Shown here in pieces: positions 1 to 8,259 of a DNA stretch of 64,000 bases (the stretch's first letter is position 1; each line of letters starts with the position of its first letter). A program made the translations under genes and the position numbers. This DNA comes from Paenibacillus brevis. GTDB taxonomy: Bacteria; Bacillota; Bacilli; Paenibacillales; Paenibacillaceae. The notes under the pieces are model-generated. The model was given only the letters and a program-made list of their open reading frames with translations, was not told where the DNA came from and searched no databases. The stretch is from positions 18,393 to 82,392 of the forward strand of contig NZ_JAHLQJ010000020.1 in NCBI RefSeq assembly GCF_018919145.1, read 5' to 3'.

Positions 1-1
1 C

Positions 2-466
2 AACAGGCAACGAGTCCAGGTTATTCGCAGAAGGCTGGAAGGTGTCTTCGGATCTTTGGGGGATAAGCAGATTACGATCTACGGGTTGGCCTTTAAGCCG
101 AATACCGATGATACGCGTGAATCTCCTGCGCTCAGGATTTGTTCGATGCTGCAAGAAGCGGGCGCGCGTATCAGGGCATATGACCCGGTGGTCGCTGGCT
201 TGCCGGATCGGCAGGTTGATGTGGCCATGGACATGTATGAGGCGGCCGACGGGAGCGATTGCGTGGTGATTGTAACCGATTGGGATCAGTTCAACCGCTT
301 GGATTGGGGCCGATTGAGGGAGGTGATGAGATCGCCTTACATTTTAGATGCAAGGAACATGTTGGATATCGCGGTGATGACAGAGAGCTGCAAACGATAT
401 GGCTTGCACTATATGTCTCTGGGACGTCCTTCTATAGCACCCGATGTTCCATTAACAATAGGCTGA
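2..466 (+). CDS. ugd: UDP-glucose 6-dehydrogenase, C-terminal part (5' end outside window)
   Basis: The reading frame is open from the left edge, so only the last roughly 154 residues are visible. They match the C-terminal UDP-binding domain of the UDP-glucose/GDP-mannose dehydrogenase family: an LAFKPNTDDTRESPA motif near residue 29, then a Rossmann-like stretch ending in DARNML. Members oxidise UDP-glucose to UDP-glucuronate with two NAD+, supplying precursor for exopolysaccharide or teichuronic acid. The catalytic cysteine lies upstream of the window, so activity cannot be judged. UDP-glucose versus UDP-ManNAc or GDP-mannose as substrate is not settled by this fragment. No terminator is obvious before the next gene. 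Confidence 0.85.
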   Translation, partial: NRQRVQVIRRRLEGVFGSLGDKQITIYGLAFKPNTDDTRESPALRICSMLQEAGARIRAYDPVVAGLPDRQVDVAMDMYEAADGSDCVVIVTDWDQFNRLDWGRLREVMRSPYILDARNMLDIAVMTESCKRYGLHYMSLGRPSIAPDVPLTIG

Positions 467-508
467 ATAGACGATCATGAGCTAAAATTGAATGATGAGG
501 TGATTGTT

Positions 509-1477
509 ATGGATACCGGAAGCCATCTTCTTCTCGGTGTGACATTAGGCGGATTGGCAATGGCCGTATCCGATCCAGTAATCGGAGACCAAGCGTCCGT
601 GGTTTACGGCTTATTTGCGGCGGCGATCATCGGCTCGAATGCTCCTGATTTCGATAGTGCCATTCGTATACGAGGTTATGAGTCCTATTTATTGCATCAT
701 CGGGGGTTCAGCCATTCCTTGCCCATGCTGGCTGGTTGGCCGGCTTTACTTACTCCCTTGATTGCGTATCTCTTTCAGGCCTGGGATCATATGCTCCTGC
801 TGTTTCTTTGGACCATGGCGGGCGTTGTGTTTCATGTCTTTCTCGATTTCTTCAATGCGTATGGTGTACAATGCTTTCGGCCGATCTCAAGGAAATGGTT
901 CCATGCCGACACCATTCCGATTTTTGATCCCGTCATGTTCGGACTTCATCTAGCAGCTTTGTTGTTATGGCTGTTCGGAGTCTTGGAGGCACAGGTGGTA
1001 TTCCCTCTGGTATATGTTCTAACCTTTCTCTTTATCGGATACCGTATTATTGTTCACCGTCTGATGCTGCAAGCGATTCGAAGGCATTATGGCATCGGCG
1101 GTTATTCCTTCTTGATTCCCGGGTGGCTGCCCCACAAATGGGGCTACGTTTACGAAACCGATCAGACTTATATCGCCGGTTCGATCTGCGGCACCCTTCT
1201 TAAGGAGGAGACCATATTCCAAAAGGGAGAGCAGAACGATGTCGTTCAAGCGGTCATGGGCAGTGACGGAGTTCGCAGCTTCCTTGCCTTTGCGCATCGC
1301 GTGCACATTTCATGCCAGAAGCTTCAGACCGGTTACAAGGTAGAGCTGCGGGATGTCCGTTTTCGGCATGGCGAGAAGCTTCCTTTCGGCATGGATATCC
1401 TCCTGGATGACCATTTGCAGGTGACCGGCAACTCGCTCGGGTGGAAAAAGAAGCTGTGGGAGCCTCCGTTTACCTGA
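509..1477 (+). CDS. YfhP-like membrane protein, predicted metal-dependent hydrolase (DUF457/YdjM family)
   Basis: About 322 residues. It begins MDTGSHLLLGVTLGGLA, the typical start of the B. subtilis YfhP group, and carries H/D motifs expected for the LexA-binding-membrane-protein / metal-dependent hydrolase family (SNAPDFD, LLHHRGFSHS, HVFLDFFNAYG) among four to five hydrophobic segments. The soluble C-terminal part (about residues 190-322) has no motif I recognise. An in-frame TTG lies at 488, but the ATG at 509 is preferred because GAGGTG sits just upstream. It is convergent with the next gene, with only one base between the two stop codons, so their 3' ends must overlap. The family's function is poorly defined. 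Confidence 0.75.
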   Translation: MDTGSHLLLGVTLGGLAMAVSDPVIGDQASVVYGLFAAAIIGSNAPDFDSAIRIRGYESYLLHHRGFSHSLPMLAGWPALLTPLIAYLFQAWDHMLLLFLWTMAGVVFHVFLDFFNAYGVQCFRPISRKWFHADTIPIFDPVMFGLHLAALLLWLFGVLEAQVVFPLVYVLTFLFIGYRIIVHRLMLQAIRRHYGIGGYSFLIPGWLPHKWGYVYETDQTYIAGSICGTLLKEETIFQKGEQNDVVQAVMGSDGVRSFLAFAHRVHISCQKLQTGYKVELRDVRFRHGEKLPFGMDILLDDHLQVTGNSLGWKKKLWEPPFT

Positions 1478-1478
1478 G

Positions 1479-1952
1479 TTATACCGCTTCGAGCTTGATC
1501 CGCCTTTTTAACGCTTGAATTGCTCCCATATGCAGTCCTTCATGGAAAATGGTGCGAATGAATACCTGCTCAAGGGTATGCATCCCCATCTCTGTGGGAG
1601 CAAATTCTTCTTCCAATCGATCCTGATATCTCTCTTGGATAAGCTTCGGCTGTTCCTTTAACATTTCGATCAGCTTGTGGATCGTGGGTGTCTCCTCCGT
1701 AAAGTGAGATGGATGGGTTCCATATCCAAACCACTCGTTAAAGCTCGGGGGAATCGGAGGCTCCTCCTTCGTAAGGACCTGAATCCATAAATATTGATCC
1801 AGGCACACATGTCCCAGGTTCCATCGGATATTATTGTTGAACCCTTCAGGAATTTTCTCCGCCTCTGCTTCCGATAACCCCTCCACCATACCAAGCAGCT
1901 CGCCTCGGTAGGTGCGAAGTTGTTCAAATAAGACCTCGTGTCGCTTGTTCAT
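1479..1952 (-). CDS. DinB family protein
   Basis: 157 residues, typical length for the DinB/YfiT four-helix-bundle superfamily. Metal-ligand candidates are in the expected places: the first His in IRWNLGHVCLDQ (about residue 48) and the pair in FHEGLHMGAIQ (about residues 137 and 141). Members are metal-binding proteins; some are thiol-dependent transferases (bacillithiol or mycothiol), others have no known role. The start is supported by AGGAGG just upstream on the minus strand. The gene is transcribed away from the racemase gene. The exact reaction is unknown. Confidence 0.8.
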   Translation of the reverse strand: MNKRHEVLFEQLRTYRGELLGMVEGLSEAEAEKIPEGFNNNIRWNLGHVCLDQYLWIQVLTKEEPPIPPSFNEWFGYGTHPSHFTEETPTIHKLIEMLKEQPKLIQERYQDRLEEEFAPTEMGMHTLEQVFIRTIFHEGLHMGAIQALKRRIKLEAV

Positions 1953-2009
1953 GTAGCTCCTCCTTAAATTTTATTGATATAATTAAAAAATTAGATATAT
2001 TCTCAGAAA

Positions 2010-2039
2010 ATCCTGCCGTTCAGAGACGGGGGGCAGGAT
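2010..2039. other. Strong hairpin between divergent genes
   Basis: Inverted arms ATCCTGCC (2010-2017) and GGCAGGAT (2032-2039), extended inward by CCGT/ACGG pairing. It lies between divergent starts, so it cannot be a 3' terminator of either neighbour. Read on the minus strand it is followed by TTTTC, so it could act as an attenuator in the leader of the DinB gene. It could equally be an operator. Function unknown. Confidence 0.45.
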
Positions 2040-2083
2040 CCGTTTTGAGAAGAACTTAATTTTTCCCTGAAAGGATGCGCTTC

Positions 2084-2785
2084 ATGAAAACAATAGGCCT
2101 AATTGGCGGAATGAGCTGGGAGTCGTCACTGCTTTACTACCAAATCATAAACCAGCGCGTAAACGAGAAGCTAGGCGGGCATCATTCCGCTAAATGCTTC
2201 CTGTATTCGGTGGATTTTGAGGAGATCAAGCATCTCCAATATCAGGGCAAGTGGGATGAAGCTACAGACATCATGATTGATGCTGCACGCAAGCTGGAAT
2301 CCGGCGGAGCTGATTTCATCATCGTCTGCACCAATACGATGCACAAGATGGCAAAGGAAATGGAAGCGTCGGTTGCCATTCCGCTCCTCCATATTGCAGA
2401 TGCAACAGCTAAAGAGATGGTGAAGGATGGAATAAAGAAGGTCGCTTTGCTGGGCACAGCTTTTACAATGGAACAGGATTTCTACAAAGGCAGGCTTACC
2501 GATAAGTTCGGACTGGATGTTATAGTTCCGAGCGAAGCAGATCGAGTGATCATTCATGACATCATTTATCAGGAGCTCTGCCTTGGCATCGTTAAGGATG
2601 AATCAAGACAGTCCTACCTGCGGATCATCAATGAGCTCAGCCGGCAGGGAGCCGAGGCTGTAATACTGGGGTGCACCGAGATAACCATGCTCGTCTCCCA
2701 AGAGCTCTGCGCGGTTCCTCTCTACGATACAACCCGGCTTCATGCGGAGGCCGCAGTTGATTTTGCCTTGGACGAAGGCCGCTAG
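2084..2785 (+). CDS. Aspartate/glutamate racemase family protein
   Basis: About 233 residues, the usual size for the Asp/Glu/hydantoin racemase superfamily. The N-terminus KTIGLIGGMSWESS is the nucleophile-region signature of the aspartate racemase (YgeA/RacX) branch. The two catalytic cysteines expected for a PLP-independent racemase are visible in VCTNTMH (about residue 81) and LGCTEI (about residue 194). It would interconvert L- and D-amino acids (aspartate, glutamate or broader), for example for wall or spore metabolism. ATG 2084 is chosen over ATG 2075 because AAAGGA (2070-2075) then lies about 8 bases upstream. Substrate unproven. Confidence 0.85.
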   Translation: MKTIGLIGGMSWESSLLYYQIINQRVNEKLGGHHSAKCFLYSVDFEEIKHLQYQGKWDEATDIMIDAARKLESGGADFIIVCTNTMHKMAKEMEASVAIPLLHIADATAKEMVKDGIKKVALLGTAFTMEQDFYKGRLTDKFGLDVIVPSEADRVIIHDIIYQELCLGIVKDESRQSYLRIINELSRQGAEAVILGCTEITMLVSQELCAVPLYDTTRLHAEAAVDFALDEGR

Positions 2786-2808
2786 TATAAGACCTGGAGT
2801 TGTTGTCT

Positions 2809-4161
2809 TTAATGAGCCAGCAGCTCCAAGTCCGGCTGCATTTTTTTTCGCAGTGCATACAGCATAACCGCTCCAACAAGGAACGCGACGGCATCGGCAA
2901 TGACAAGTGACCACACAACTCCATGGAAGCCGCTGATCCGGTTAGCCATATACAGCACCGGTATCAATGTAATCCCTTGAATGACGGACATAACTAATGC
3001 TGCAGTTCCTTGAGCGGTGGCCTGGAATATTCCTGTGAACAACGTAGTCATTCCCGTAATGAACAAAGATAAGAAAGTGACATGGAGAATATAACTGCCC
3101 ATCTCGATCAACTGCGGATCGGTTGTAAACAGTCCGATCAAATGGTCGGAGACGAGATAGACGATGACCCCGAACGACACGGCTAATACCATAATGGCTT
3201 TAACTGTAAAGCTAATCGTTTGCTTCAAACGCAATTTATTCGCTGTGAAAGAGAAGGCAATCAACGGCACAACACCCTCGCATAAGCCCATCAGTATAAA
3301 TTCGGGAAACTGCAATAAACGCGATGAGATCCCGTAAGCGGCTGTAGCCTGATCCCCGTATTCTATAAGATAGTGATTTAAGATGAGAGACATGGCACCC
3401 AAAAAGACGCTCATGACAAAGACGGGAACCCCTATTTTGAACACATTGCTCAGAATGATCTTGTTAGCCTTGAACCATTTTGCAGATACCGTTAAGAACT
3501 TGCTCTTATAGCCGATATGGCAGGCGAAAAACACGCTCGCAAGGATATTGGAAATGACCGTAGCGGAGGCCACACCGATCACGCCCCCATGGAAGACGTA
3601 AATGACTAATGCATCGAGAATGATATTCACGAGCACGCTGAGAATCATGCCGGCCATGGATGTAATGGCAGCCCCTTCTGAACGAACGATATTCTCCAGC
3701 GTAAAGAACAGTACAACAAACGGCGATCCGATAAGCATCACGGTGACATAGTCCTTCGTGAACCCGAAGGAGTCAGGCGTAGCGCCCAACCCACGGACGA
3801 TGGAATCAATTAACGGGAGGCCGACAGCCATAACGATAAGACCAAGAACGAGGCTGCTATAAAAGGCAAAGGAAGACACATGCTTGACTTCCTCATAATT
3901 TTTCTCCCCCAACAACCGGGAAATGAATGTACCGCTACCTATCCCAATCAAATTACCCAGGGCCATAATGATCGCGAATAACGGCAAGGTTAATGCCAGC
4001 GCGGTTAAAATGGCTGTATTGTTGAGTGTGCCAAGAAAATAGGCGTTCAAGATGGAATAGATCACACTCATTGACGTCCCCAGCATCATGGGAACAGCGA
4101 AATGAGATACGGCTTTGGCTATCGGTGCTTTTTCAAAGTAATGGAGGTTTTCTGCATCCAC
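2809..4161 (-). CDS. MATE family efflux transporter
   Basis: About 450 residues with twelve predicted membrane helices in two related halves, typical of MATE Na+ or H+ antiporters that export cationic drugs or metabolites. An upstream in-frame ATG at 4233 would place operator-like palindromes inside the coding sequence. GTG at 4161 has GAAGGG just upstream and gives the family-like N-terminus MDAENLHYFEKAPI, so it is preferred. It is divergent from a TetR regulator gene across about 130 bases containing three related palindromes, which suggests direct repression and drug-inducible expression. Substrate unknown. Confidence 0.85.
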   Translation of the reverse strand: MDAENLHYFEKAPIAKAVSHFAVPMMLGTSMSVIYSILNAYFLGTLNNTAILTALALTLPLFAIIMALGNLIGIGSGTFISRLLGEKNYEEVKHVSSFAFYSSLVLGLIVMAVGLPLIDSIVRGLGATPDSFGFTKDYVTVMLIGSPFVVLFFTLENIVRSEGAAITSMAGMILSVLVNIILDALVIYVFHGGVIGVASATVISNILASVFFACHIGYKSKFLTVSAKWFKANKIILSNVFKIGVPVFVMSVFLGAMSLILNHYLIEYGDQATAAYGISSRLLQFPEFILMGLCEGVVPLIAFSFTANKLRLKQTISFTVKAIMVLAVSFGVIVYLVSDHLIGLFTTDPQLIEMGSYILHVTFLSLFITGMTTLFTGIFQATAQGTAALVMSVIQGITLIPVLYMANRISGFHGVVWSLVIADAVAFLVGAVMLYALRKKMQPDLELLAH

Positions 4162-4188
4162 AGGAATCCCTTCTTTCTCCAATTTGTA

Positions 4189-4274
4189 ATCTAACGGTGT
4201 TAGATTGAATCTTACAGTGTTAGATGATATCATGATTCTATAGACCTGTAAACAACAAACTTACACTGTTAGAT
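4189..4274. promoter_or_regulatory. Three TetR operator-like palindromes between MATE and tetR genes
   Basis: Three related 17-bp sites: 4189-4205 (arms ATCTAAC/GTTAGAT, perfect, 3-base centre), 4209-4225 (one arm mismatch) and 4258-4274 (two mismatches). All share TTAGAT on the right. They lie between the divergent starts at 4161 and 4296. That pattern fits binding of the adjacent TetR protein and control of both genes. Confidence 0.7.
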
Positions 4275-4295
4275 AAATGATAAAAGGTGGATACC

Positions 4296-4982
4296 ATGAA
4301 AAAGCAGCAACCTCAAATTTCGGAAGATAAGATTTTGGAGGTCTCATGGGAGCTTCTGGGCGAGGAAGGCCTTGAGAAATTTAGCCTGAGGCGACTGGCG
4401 GACCGGCTTGGAATCCAAGCCCCCTCTTTATACTGGTACTTCAAGAGCAAGCAGGATCTTTACCAGCGCTTGGCCAATCAAGTGTCCAAAATCATTCTGG
4501 AGGAGTTCCACTCAGAAGGCGATTGGAAGGAGCAGTTGGAGGGGCTTGCAGTAACCGTAAAAAATGTGCTCAGCCGCTACCCTTGCTCCACACAGCTCAT
4601 GATGATGACGCTCCCCCACGAGCCGGATATTATCCGGTTTACCAACCGGATGCTGCTCTGCGTGGAGTCGACTCCGCTTGAACAAGAGCAGAAGATGCAA
4701 GTGGTAACCACGCTTATGAACTACGTCTTCTATTTCGTACTGGACAAGTATCAGCATGAGCGCAATGTTGCCATGATCGTTAAGGAGCAAGGTGAAGAGG
4801 CGCTTCCGGGGGAGGATATGATTCGACTGCTGGACTCTATGGGCGAGGCAGATGCGGGATTATTCCGGAGGATGTTCATGAAGGGAATCTACGAGCTGAT
4901 GGGAACGGATGCGGCGTTTGAGTTTGGCTTGAGACTGATTCTATTAGGGATTGAACAGGTGATACAGGAGCAGGAGAAGTAA
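4296..4982 (+). CDS. TetR family transcriptional regulator
   Basis: About 228 residues. N-terminal TetR helix-turn-helix at about residues 10-55 (ILEVSWELLGEEGLEKFSLR, then LGIQAPSLYWYFKSKQDLY), followed by an all-helical ligand-binding domain resembling the TetR_C group. ATG 4296 follows AAAGGTGG with good spacing; GTG 4287 upstream is less likely. It is divergent from the MATE pump gene and next to three palindromes, so it is probably the local repressor, released by a substrate of the pump. Ligand unknown. Confidence 0.9.
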   Translation: MKKQQPQISEDKILEVSWELLGEEGLEKFSLRRLADRLGIQAPSLYWYFKSKQDLYQRLANQVSKIILEEFHSEGDWKEQLEGLAVTVKNVLSRYPCSTQLMMMTLPHEPDIIRFTNRMLLCVESTPLEQEQKMQVVTTLMNYVFYFVLDKYQHERNVAMIVKEQGEEALPGEDMIRLLDSMGEADAGLFRRMFMKGIYELMGTDAAFEFGLRLILLGIEQVIQEQEK

Positions 4983-5002
4983 AATTGCCCCCGTTTGCTA
5001 AT

Positions 5003-5039
5003 TTGACATCAGCCCCTCATTATGTTTAAATGATTAAAC
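5003..5039 (+). promoter_or_regulatory. Promoter with overlapping palindromic operator for the ArsR-type gene
   Basis: TTGACA (5003-5008) is followed after 17 bases by TTAAAT (5026-5031). A perfect inverted repeat GTTTAA-ATGA-TTAAAC (5024-5039) covers the -10 region. This is the expected position for autorepression by the ArsR-type protein encoded just downstream. A looser related sequence (5441-5458) precedes the oxidoreductase gene. Confidence 0.55.
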
Positions 5040-5070
5040 GTATGAACTAATGATGGGAGCGATAAAGGAT

Positions 5071-5391
5071 ATGAGCCAAGAGCTTGAGCAAATGGCACAA
5101 CAATTCAAGCAATATATTCCTATACTTGATGCTTTGAAGGATGAGAAGCGTCATGCCATCATTCTGCTGCTCGCCCAACATAAATCCGGACTTAATGTGA
5201 ACACGATAGCAGAACATATTCAATTGTCCAGACCGGCCATCTCTCACCATTTGAAGGTGTTAAGGCAGGCGGGCTTTGTTGATTATGAGAAAAAGAATGT
5301 GGAGAATCATTATGTGTTAACGATCCGCAAGCCGATTGAACAGCTGAAAGCTTTAATAGCGGCTATTGAAGATCAATGTAACAACGCTTGA
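5071..5391 (+). CDS. ArsR/SmtB-type winged-helix regulator
   Basis: About 106 residues from ATG 5071; ATG 5050 or 5053 would add up to 7 residues. GGGAG lies about 10 bases before 5071. The core is a winged helix-turn-helix (LARHKSGL-like lead, then IAEHIQLSRPAISHHLKVLRQ). No CxC or other thiolate metal motif is visible, so this is probably a non-metal member that senses redox or small molecules. It sits directly upstream of a zinc-independent MDR oxidoreductase gene, a pairing often seen for aldehyde or quinone stress regulation. Confidence 0.85.
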   Translation: MSQELEQMAQQFKQYIPILDALKDEKRHAIILLLAQHKSGLNVNTIAEHIQLSRPAISHHLKVLRQAGFVDYEKKNVENHYVLTIRKPIEQLKALIAAIEDQCNNA

Positions 5392-5480
5392 TGTGTAAGG
5401 ATTCAGAGTGAATATAACTTTTTATAGCTAATTGGTTTATATGTTTGAACTTATGAACTTAATAAAGAGGAGTGTTATAA

Positions 5481-6482
5481 ATGAAAGCTATGGTCATTGA
5501 AAAATACGGGAAGAACGTTCCGCTAGTATTAAGAGAGCGTCCGCTGCCAGTTCTTGGTGAACGAGATGTACTGGTAGATATTCACGCTGCCAGTCTAAAT
5601 CCTATCGATAGCAAAATAAAAGCGGGAGGGCTAAAGCTTCTTTTAAATTATGAGATGCCTTTAATCCTTGGTAACGACTTTTCCGGTGTTGTTGTCCAGG
5701 TGGGGGACAAGGTGGATCAATTTAAACCTGGTGATGAAGTATACGGAAGACCTCGCAAAAACAGGATTGGAACCTTGGCGGAATATATAGCCGTTCATCA
5801 GGATGATCTTTCGCTTAAGCCGGGTAATCTCAGCTTTGAAGAGGCGGCATCCATCCCCCTGGTCGGACTCACTGTTTATCAAGCATTTCATGAAATTTTT
5901 CAGTTGCAAAAAGGACAAAAGATCCTCATCCATGCGGGCTCCGGAGGGGTAGGCACATTTGCAATTCAGTTGGCCAAATCGATGGGGGCATATGTTGCGA
6001 CAACAGCTAGCGAGCGAGGATACGATCTGGTTAAATCCTTGGGTGCCGATCAGATTATCAATTATAGACAAGATGACTTTGAGCAGCGGCTTGAAGGATA
6101 TGATGCCGTTTTGGATACTTTAGGCGGGGAGGCTTTAGAAAAATCATTTCAAGTCTTGAAGCCGGGGGGCAAAATCGTGTCTATTTCCGGACTTCCGAAT
6201 GCCCGGTTTGGGAAGGATGCGGGGCTGGGGTGGTTGAAGACGGCCCTATTGTCCATTGTCAGCCATAAGCTTACAGCACTTGAGAAGCGGACCCGGACAA
6301 GCTACCATTTCCTGTTTATGAAGCCTAGTGGGGCGCAACTCAAGGAAATTAAGGAATTGATTGAAAAGGAGCATATTATTCCGGTTATTGATCAGGTCTT
6401 TAAATTTGCAGACGCGCCTCAGGCCTTGGAATACCTTGAAGGCGGAAGAGCCAAGGGTAAAATAATCGTATCTATGAAATAA
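5481..6482 (+). CDS. NADP-dependent medium-chain oxidoreductase (quinone reductase-like)
   Basis: 333 residues, full length for the zinc-independent MDR/quinone oxidoreductase family. It has a GroES-like domain (residues 1-120, NPIDSKIKAGG and GNDFSGVV), then a Rossmann fold with the nucleotide motif IHAGSGGVGTFAIQLAK at about residue 152. The catalytic-zinc cysteine of alcohol dehydrogenases is absent. It probably reduces quinones or enones with NADPH. AGAGGAG precedes the ATG. It follows the ArsR-type gene by about 90 bases and is likely its target. Confidence 0.88.
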   Translation: MKAMVIEKYGKNVPLVLRERPLPVLGERDVLVDIHAASLNPIDSKIKAGGLKLLLNYEMPLILGNDFSGVVVQVGDKVDQFKPGDEVYGRPRKNRIGTLAEYIAVHQDDLSLKPGNLSFEEAASIPLVGLTVYQAFHEIFQLQKGQKILIHAGSGGVGTFAIQLAKSMGAYVATTASERGYDLVKSLGADQIINYRQDDFEQRLEGYDAVLDTLGGEALEKSFQVLKPGGKIVSISGLPNARFGKDAGLGWLKTALLSIVSHKLTALEKRTRTSYHFLFMKPSGAQLKEIKELIEKEHIIPVIDQVFKFADAPQALEYLEGGRAKGKIIVSMK

Positions 6483-6494
6483 TGGTCGATTGAC

Positions 6495-6940
6495 TGGGGA
6501 ATCCGCCGATTGTCTTCATTACGATCGCTATGGCGGTCTTTAGCGTGGCGTTCATGCCGCTCTCCATGCTGTTCCCCTTGATGACGCTGTCTCATTTTGG
6601 CCGGGGCGGCTGCAGTGCGAGCTTGATTGAGGCAGTATTCGGGCTGGAATGATTCTTGGCGGCGGATTGTTGTACGTGCTTGCTTCCTAAATGGCGGGAC
6701 TCCACCTACATGAGTATAAGCTTGTTTGTTATCGGAGTAACTTGCGTGTTGTGCGGGCTTATCGGGAGCAGTGCGTTTGCGGCGTTTGTCGGCTTGTCCT
6801 TCTTGATGGGAGCGGCAGCGCCTTTGTTCAATGGACCGTATATGGCAATGATCCAGAAATCATATGACCCTGAAAAACTGGGGCGCGTGCTCTCCTTCGT
6901 AACCAGTATTGGGAGACTGGCGTCGGGATTCTACCGGCGT
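6495..6940 (+). pseudogene. Remnant of an MFS transporter gene
   Basis: Translated pieces read like the middle of an MFS exporter. In one frame there is a segment ending FPLMTLSHFGRGG and SASLIEAVFG. After what looks like a one-base loss near 6644 the continuation is MILGGGLLYVLAS, then a stop. In the third frame comes SLFVIGVTCVLCGLIGSSAF, continuing to a DPEKLGRVLSF motif. Both ends of the gene are missing and at least two frame disruptions are present, so no functional transporter can be made. It lies between the oxidoreductase and YdeI-like genes. Confidence 0.75.
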
Positions 6941-7014
6941 CAGTTTATTTTCTTTTGCGGAATAGGTATGATGAAGGAAATCGATTCGTCTTGGAAAGGA
7001 TCATTACGCTAGCT

Positions 7015-7584
7015 ATGGAAATCGAAAATTTAATTCCCGCAAGGTCAAGAGAGGATCTAAGGAATTGGCTGCAGGACCATTGCAGGACAGCTAAATGTTG
7101 CTGGGTTGTGGTGAGAATGACGCCTAATCCTGATAGGTTGTTATATTTGGACGCAGTCGAGGAAGCCTTGTGCTTCGGATGGATTGATGGAGTCAAGAAG
7201 AAAATTTCTGAAGCGGAGCTGGCGCAGAGACTGTCCCCTAGAACTAAAAAAAGTTCATGGACGGAGCTGAACAAGGAACGCGCCCGCCGCCTCGAAAAGC
7301 TGGGGTTCATGACGGATGAAGGAAGAAGAGTTCTTCCTGATATGGATTCCGGTTCATTTCAGATAGACGAGGCAATAGAGCAAAGATTACAGGAGGACGA
7401 GCGAGTGTATCGGCATTTCATGGCATTTCCAGAGCTTTATACAAGAATTCGGATCGATACGATCCAAAGCTACAAGAATCAACCGGAATTATTTAAGAGC
7501 AGGCTGGAGAAATTCATAGCAAGCACGAGAGAAAACAAAATGTACGGTCAATGGCATGATCAGGGACGGTTGCTCGATTATTAA
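7015..7584 (+). CDS. YdeI/OmpD-associated family protein
   Basis: About 189 residues from ATG 7015. GGAAAGGA ends about 14 bases upstream, so the start is not certain, and the open frame extends further into the MFS remnant. The sequence shows the YdeI-like core: an EALCFGWIDGVKK motif near residue 58, then QRLSPRTKKSSWTELNK, and a C-terminal helical tail. Such proteins are widespread and small, have been linked to peptide or bacteriocin stress in E. coli, and have no defined biochemical activity. Monocistronic as far as can be seen. Confidence 0.8.
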   Translation: MEIENLIPARSREDLRNWLQDHCRTAKCCWVVVRMTPNPDRLLYLDAVEEALCFGWIDGVKKKISEAELAQRLSPRTKKSSWTELNKERARRLEKLGFMTDEGRRVLPDMDSGSFQIDEAIEQRLQEDERVYRHFMAFPELYTRIRIDTIQSYKNQPELFKSRLEKFIASTRENKMYGQWHDQGRLLDY

Positions 7585-7616
7585 TATTTGCAGGGGCCTA
7601 TGTTAGCGGGATTTTA

Positions 7617-7642
7617 GGCCTCGCAACCTTAGGTTGCAGGCC
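7617..7642. terminator. Hairpin downstream of the YdeI-like gene
   Basis: Nested stems GGCCT/AGGCC and GCAACC/GGTTGC with a TTA loop, 33 bases after the stop codon. No T tract follows, so it may be a 3' end stabiliser or a weak terminator. Confidence 0.35.
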
Positions 7643-7722
7643 CGTGCAACGACCGCGTTCTTTACTTATCGAATCCGGCCAATCATCATAGACGTATAAA
7701 TTGCGGAAAGGCAGTTGCTGCT

Positions 7723-8175
7723 ATGATCTTTGCAGAAAAATTAAAAACGGAGAGAAGCAAGAAAGGCTGGTCCCAAGAAGAGCTGGCGGAGAAGCTGTTT
7801 GTGAGCAGGCAGTCAGTTTCCAAGTGGGAGAATGGCCAGAACTATCCCAGCATTGAGATCATTATTAAAATCAGCGATCTTTTTGAGGTTACGATCGATG
7901 AGCTATTAAAGGGCGACGACGAGTTGGCAAAAAAGGTGATCAAGGAAAGCAGGCAATTGGCTCATCCAAGAATGAAATTTGCTTTTGATGTCCTGTTCTT
8001 GGCAGGTTTTGCTTTGATGGTGATCAAGCTGGGCGTCCTCCTTTTGAACAAAGTAACACCGCTGGAGATTGCATTACAGGGGAGCTCATTCTTTTGGAAT
8101 TTCGGCTCGTTAATAGGTATGCTGGGCGGCGGAATCGGCTCCAGCATACTGAAGGAGCAATATAAGCAAGATTGA
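7723..8175 (+). CDS. XRE-family helix-turn-helix regulator with C-terminal membrane segments
   Basis: 150 residues. An N-terminal HTH_3 domain (residues 7-62; KGWSQEELAEKLFVSRQSVSKWENGQNYPS is its recognition region) is followed by a short linker and two hydrophobic stretches (about residues 84-107 and 120-140). This layout is common in Firmicutes for membrane-tethered XRE regulators of unknown signal. GGAAAGG lies upstream. A strong terminator follows. No obvious partner gene. Confidence 0.85.
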   Translation: MIFAEKLKTERSKKGWSQEELAEKLFVSRQSVSKWENGQNYPSIEIIIKISDLFEVTIDELLKGDDELAKKVIKESRQLAHPRMKFAFDVLFLAGFALMVIKLGVLLLNKVTPLEIALQGSSFFWNFGSLIGMLGGGIGSSILKEQYKQD

Positions 8176-8215
8176 TGCTGCAGGAAGAGCAGTAGAGAAT
8201 GGTCATTAAACGAAG

Positions 8216-8259
8216 CACCCCTGCGATCGGCGTTAAGCGCCGGCTGCAGGGGTGTTTTT
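8216..8259. terminator. Rho-independent terminator between convergent genes
   Basis: Stem CACCCCTGC (8216-8224) with GCAGGGGTG (8246-8254), an inner CGGCG/CGCCG stem, and TTTTT after it on the plus strand. It ends the XRE gene and overlaps the last codons of the minus-strand gene that stops at 8233. Confidence 0.85.
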
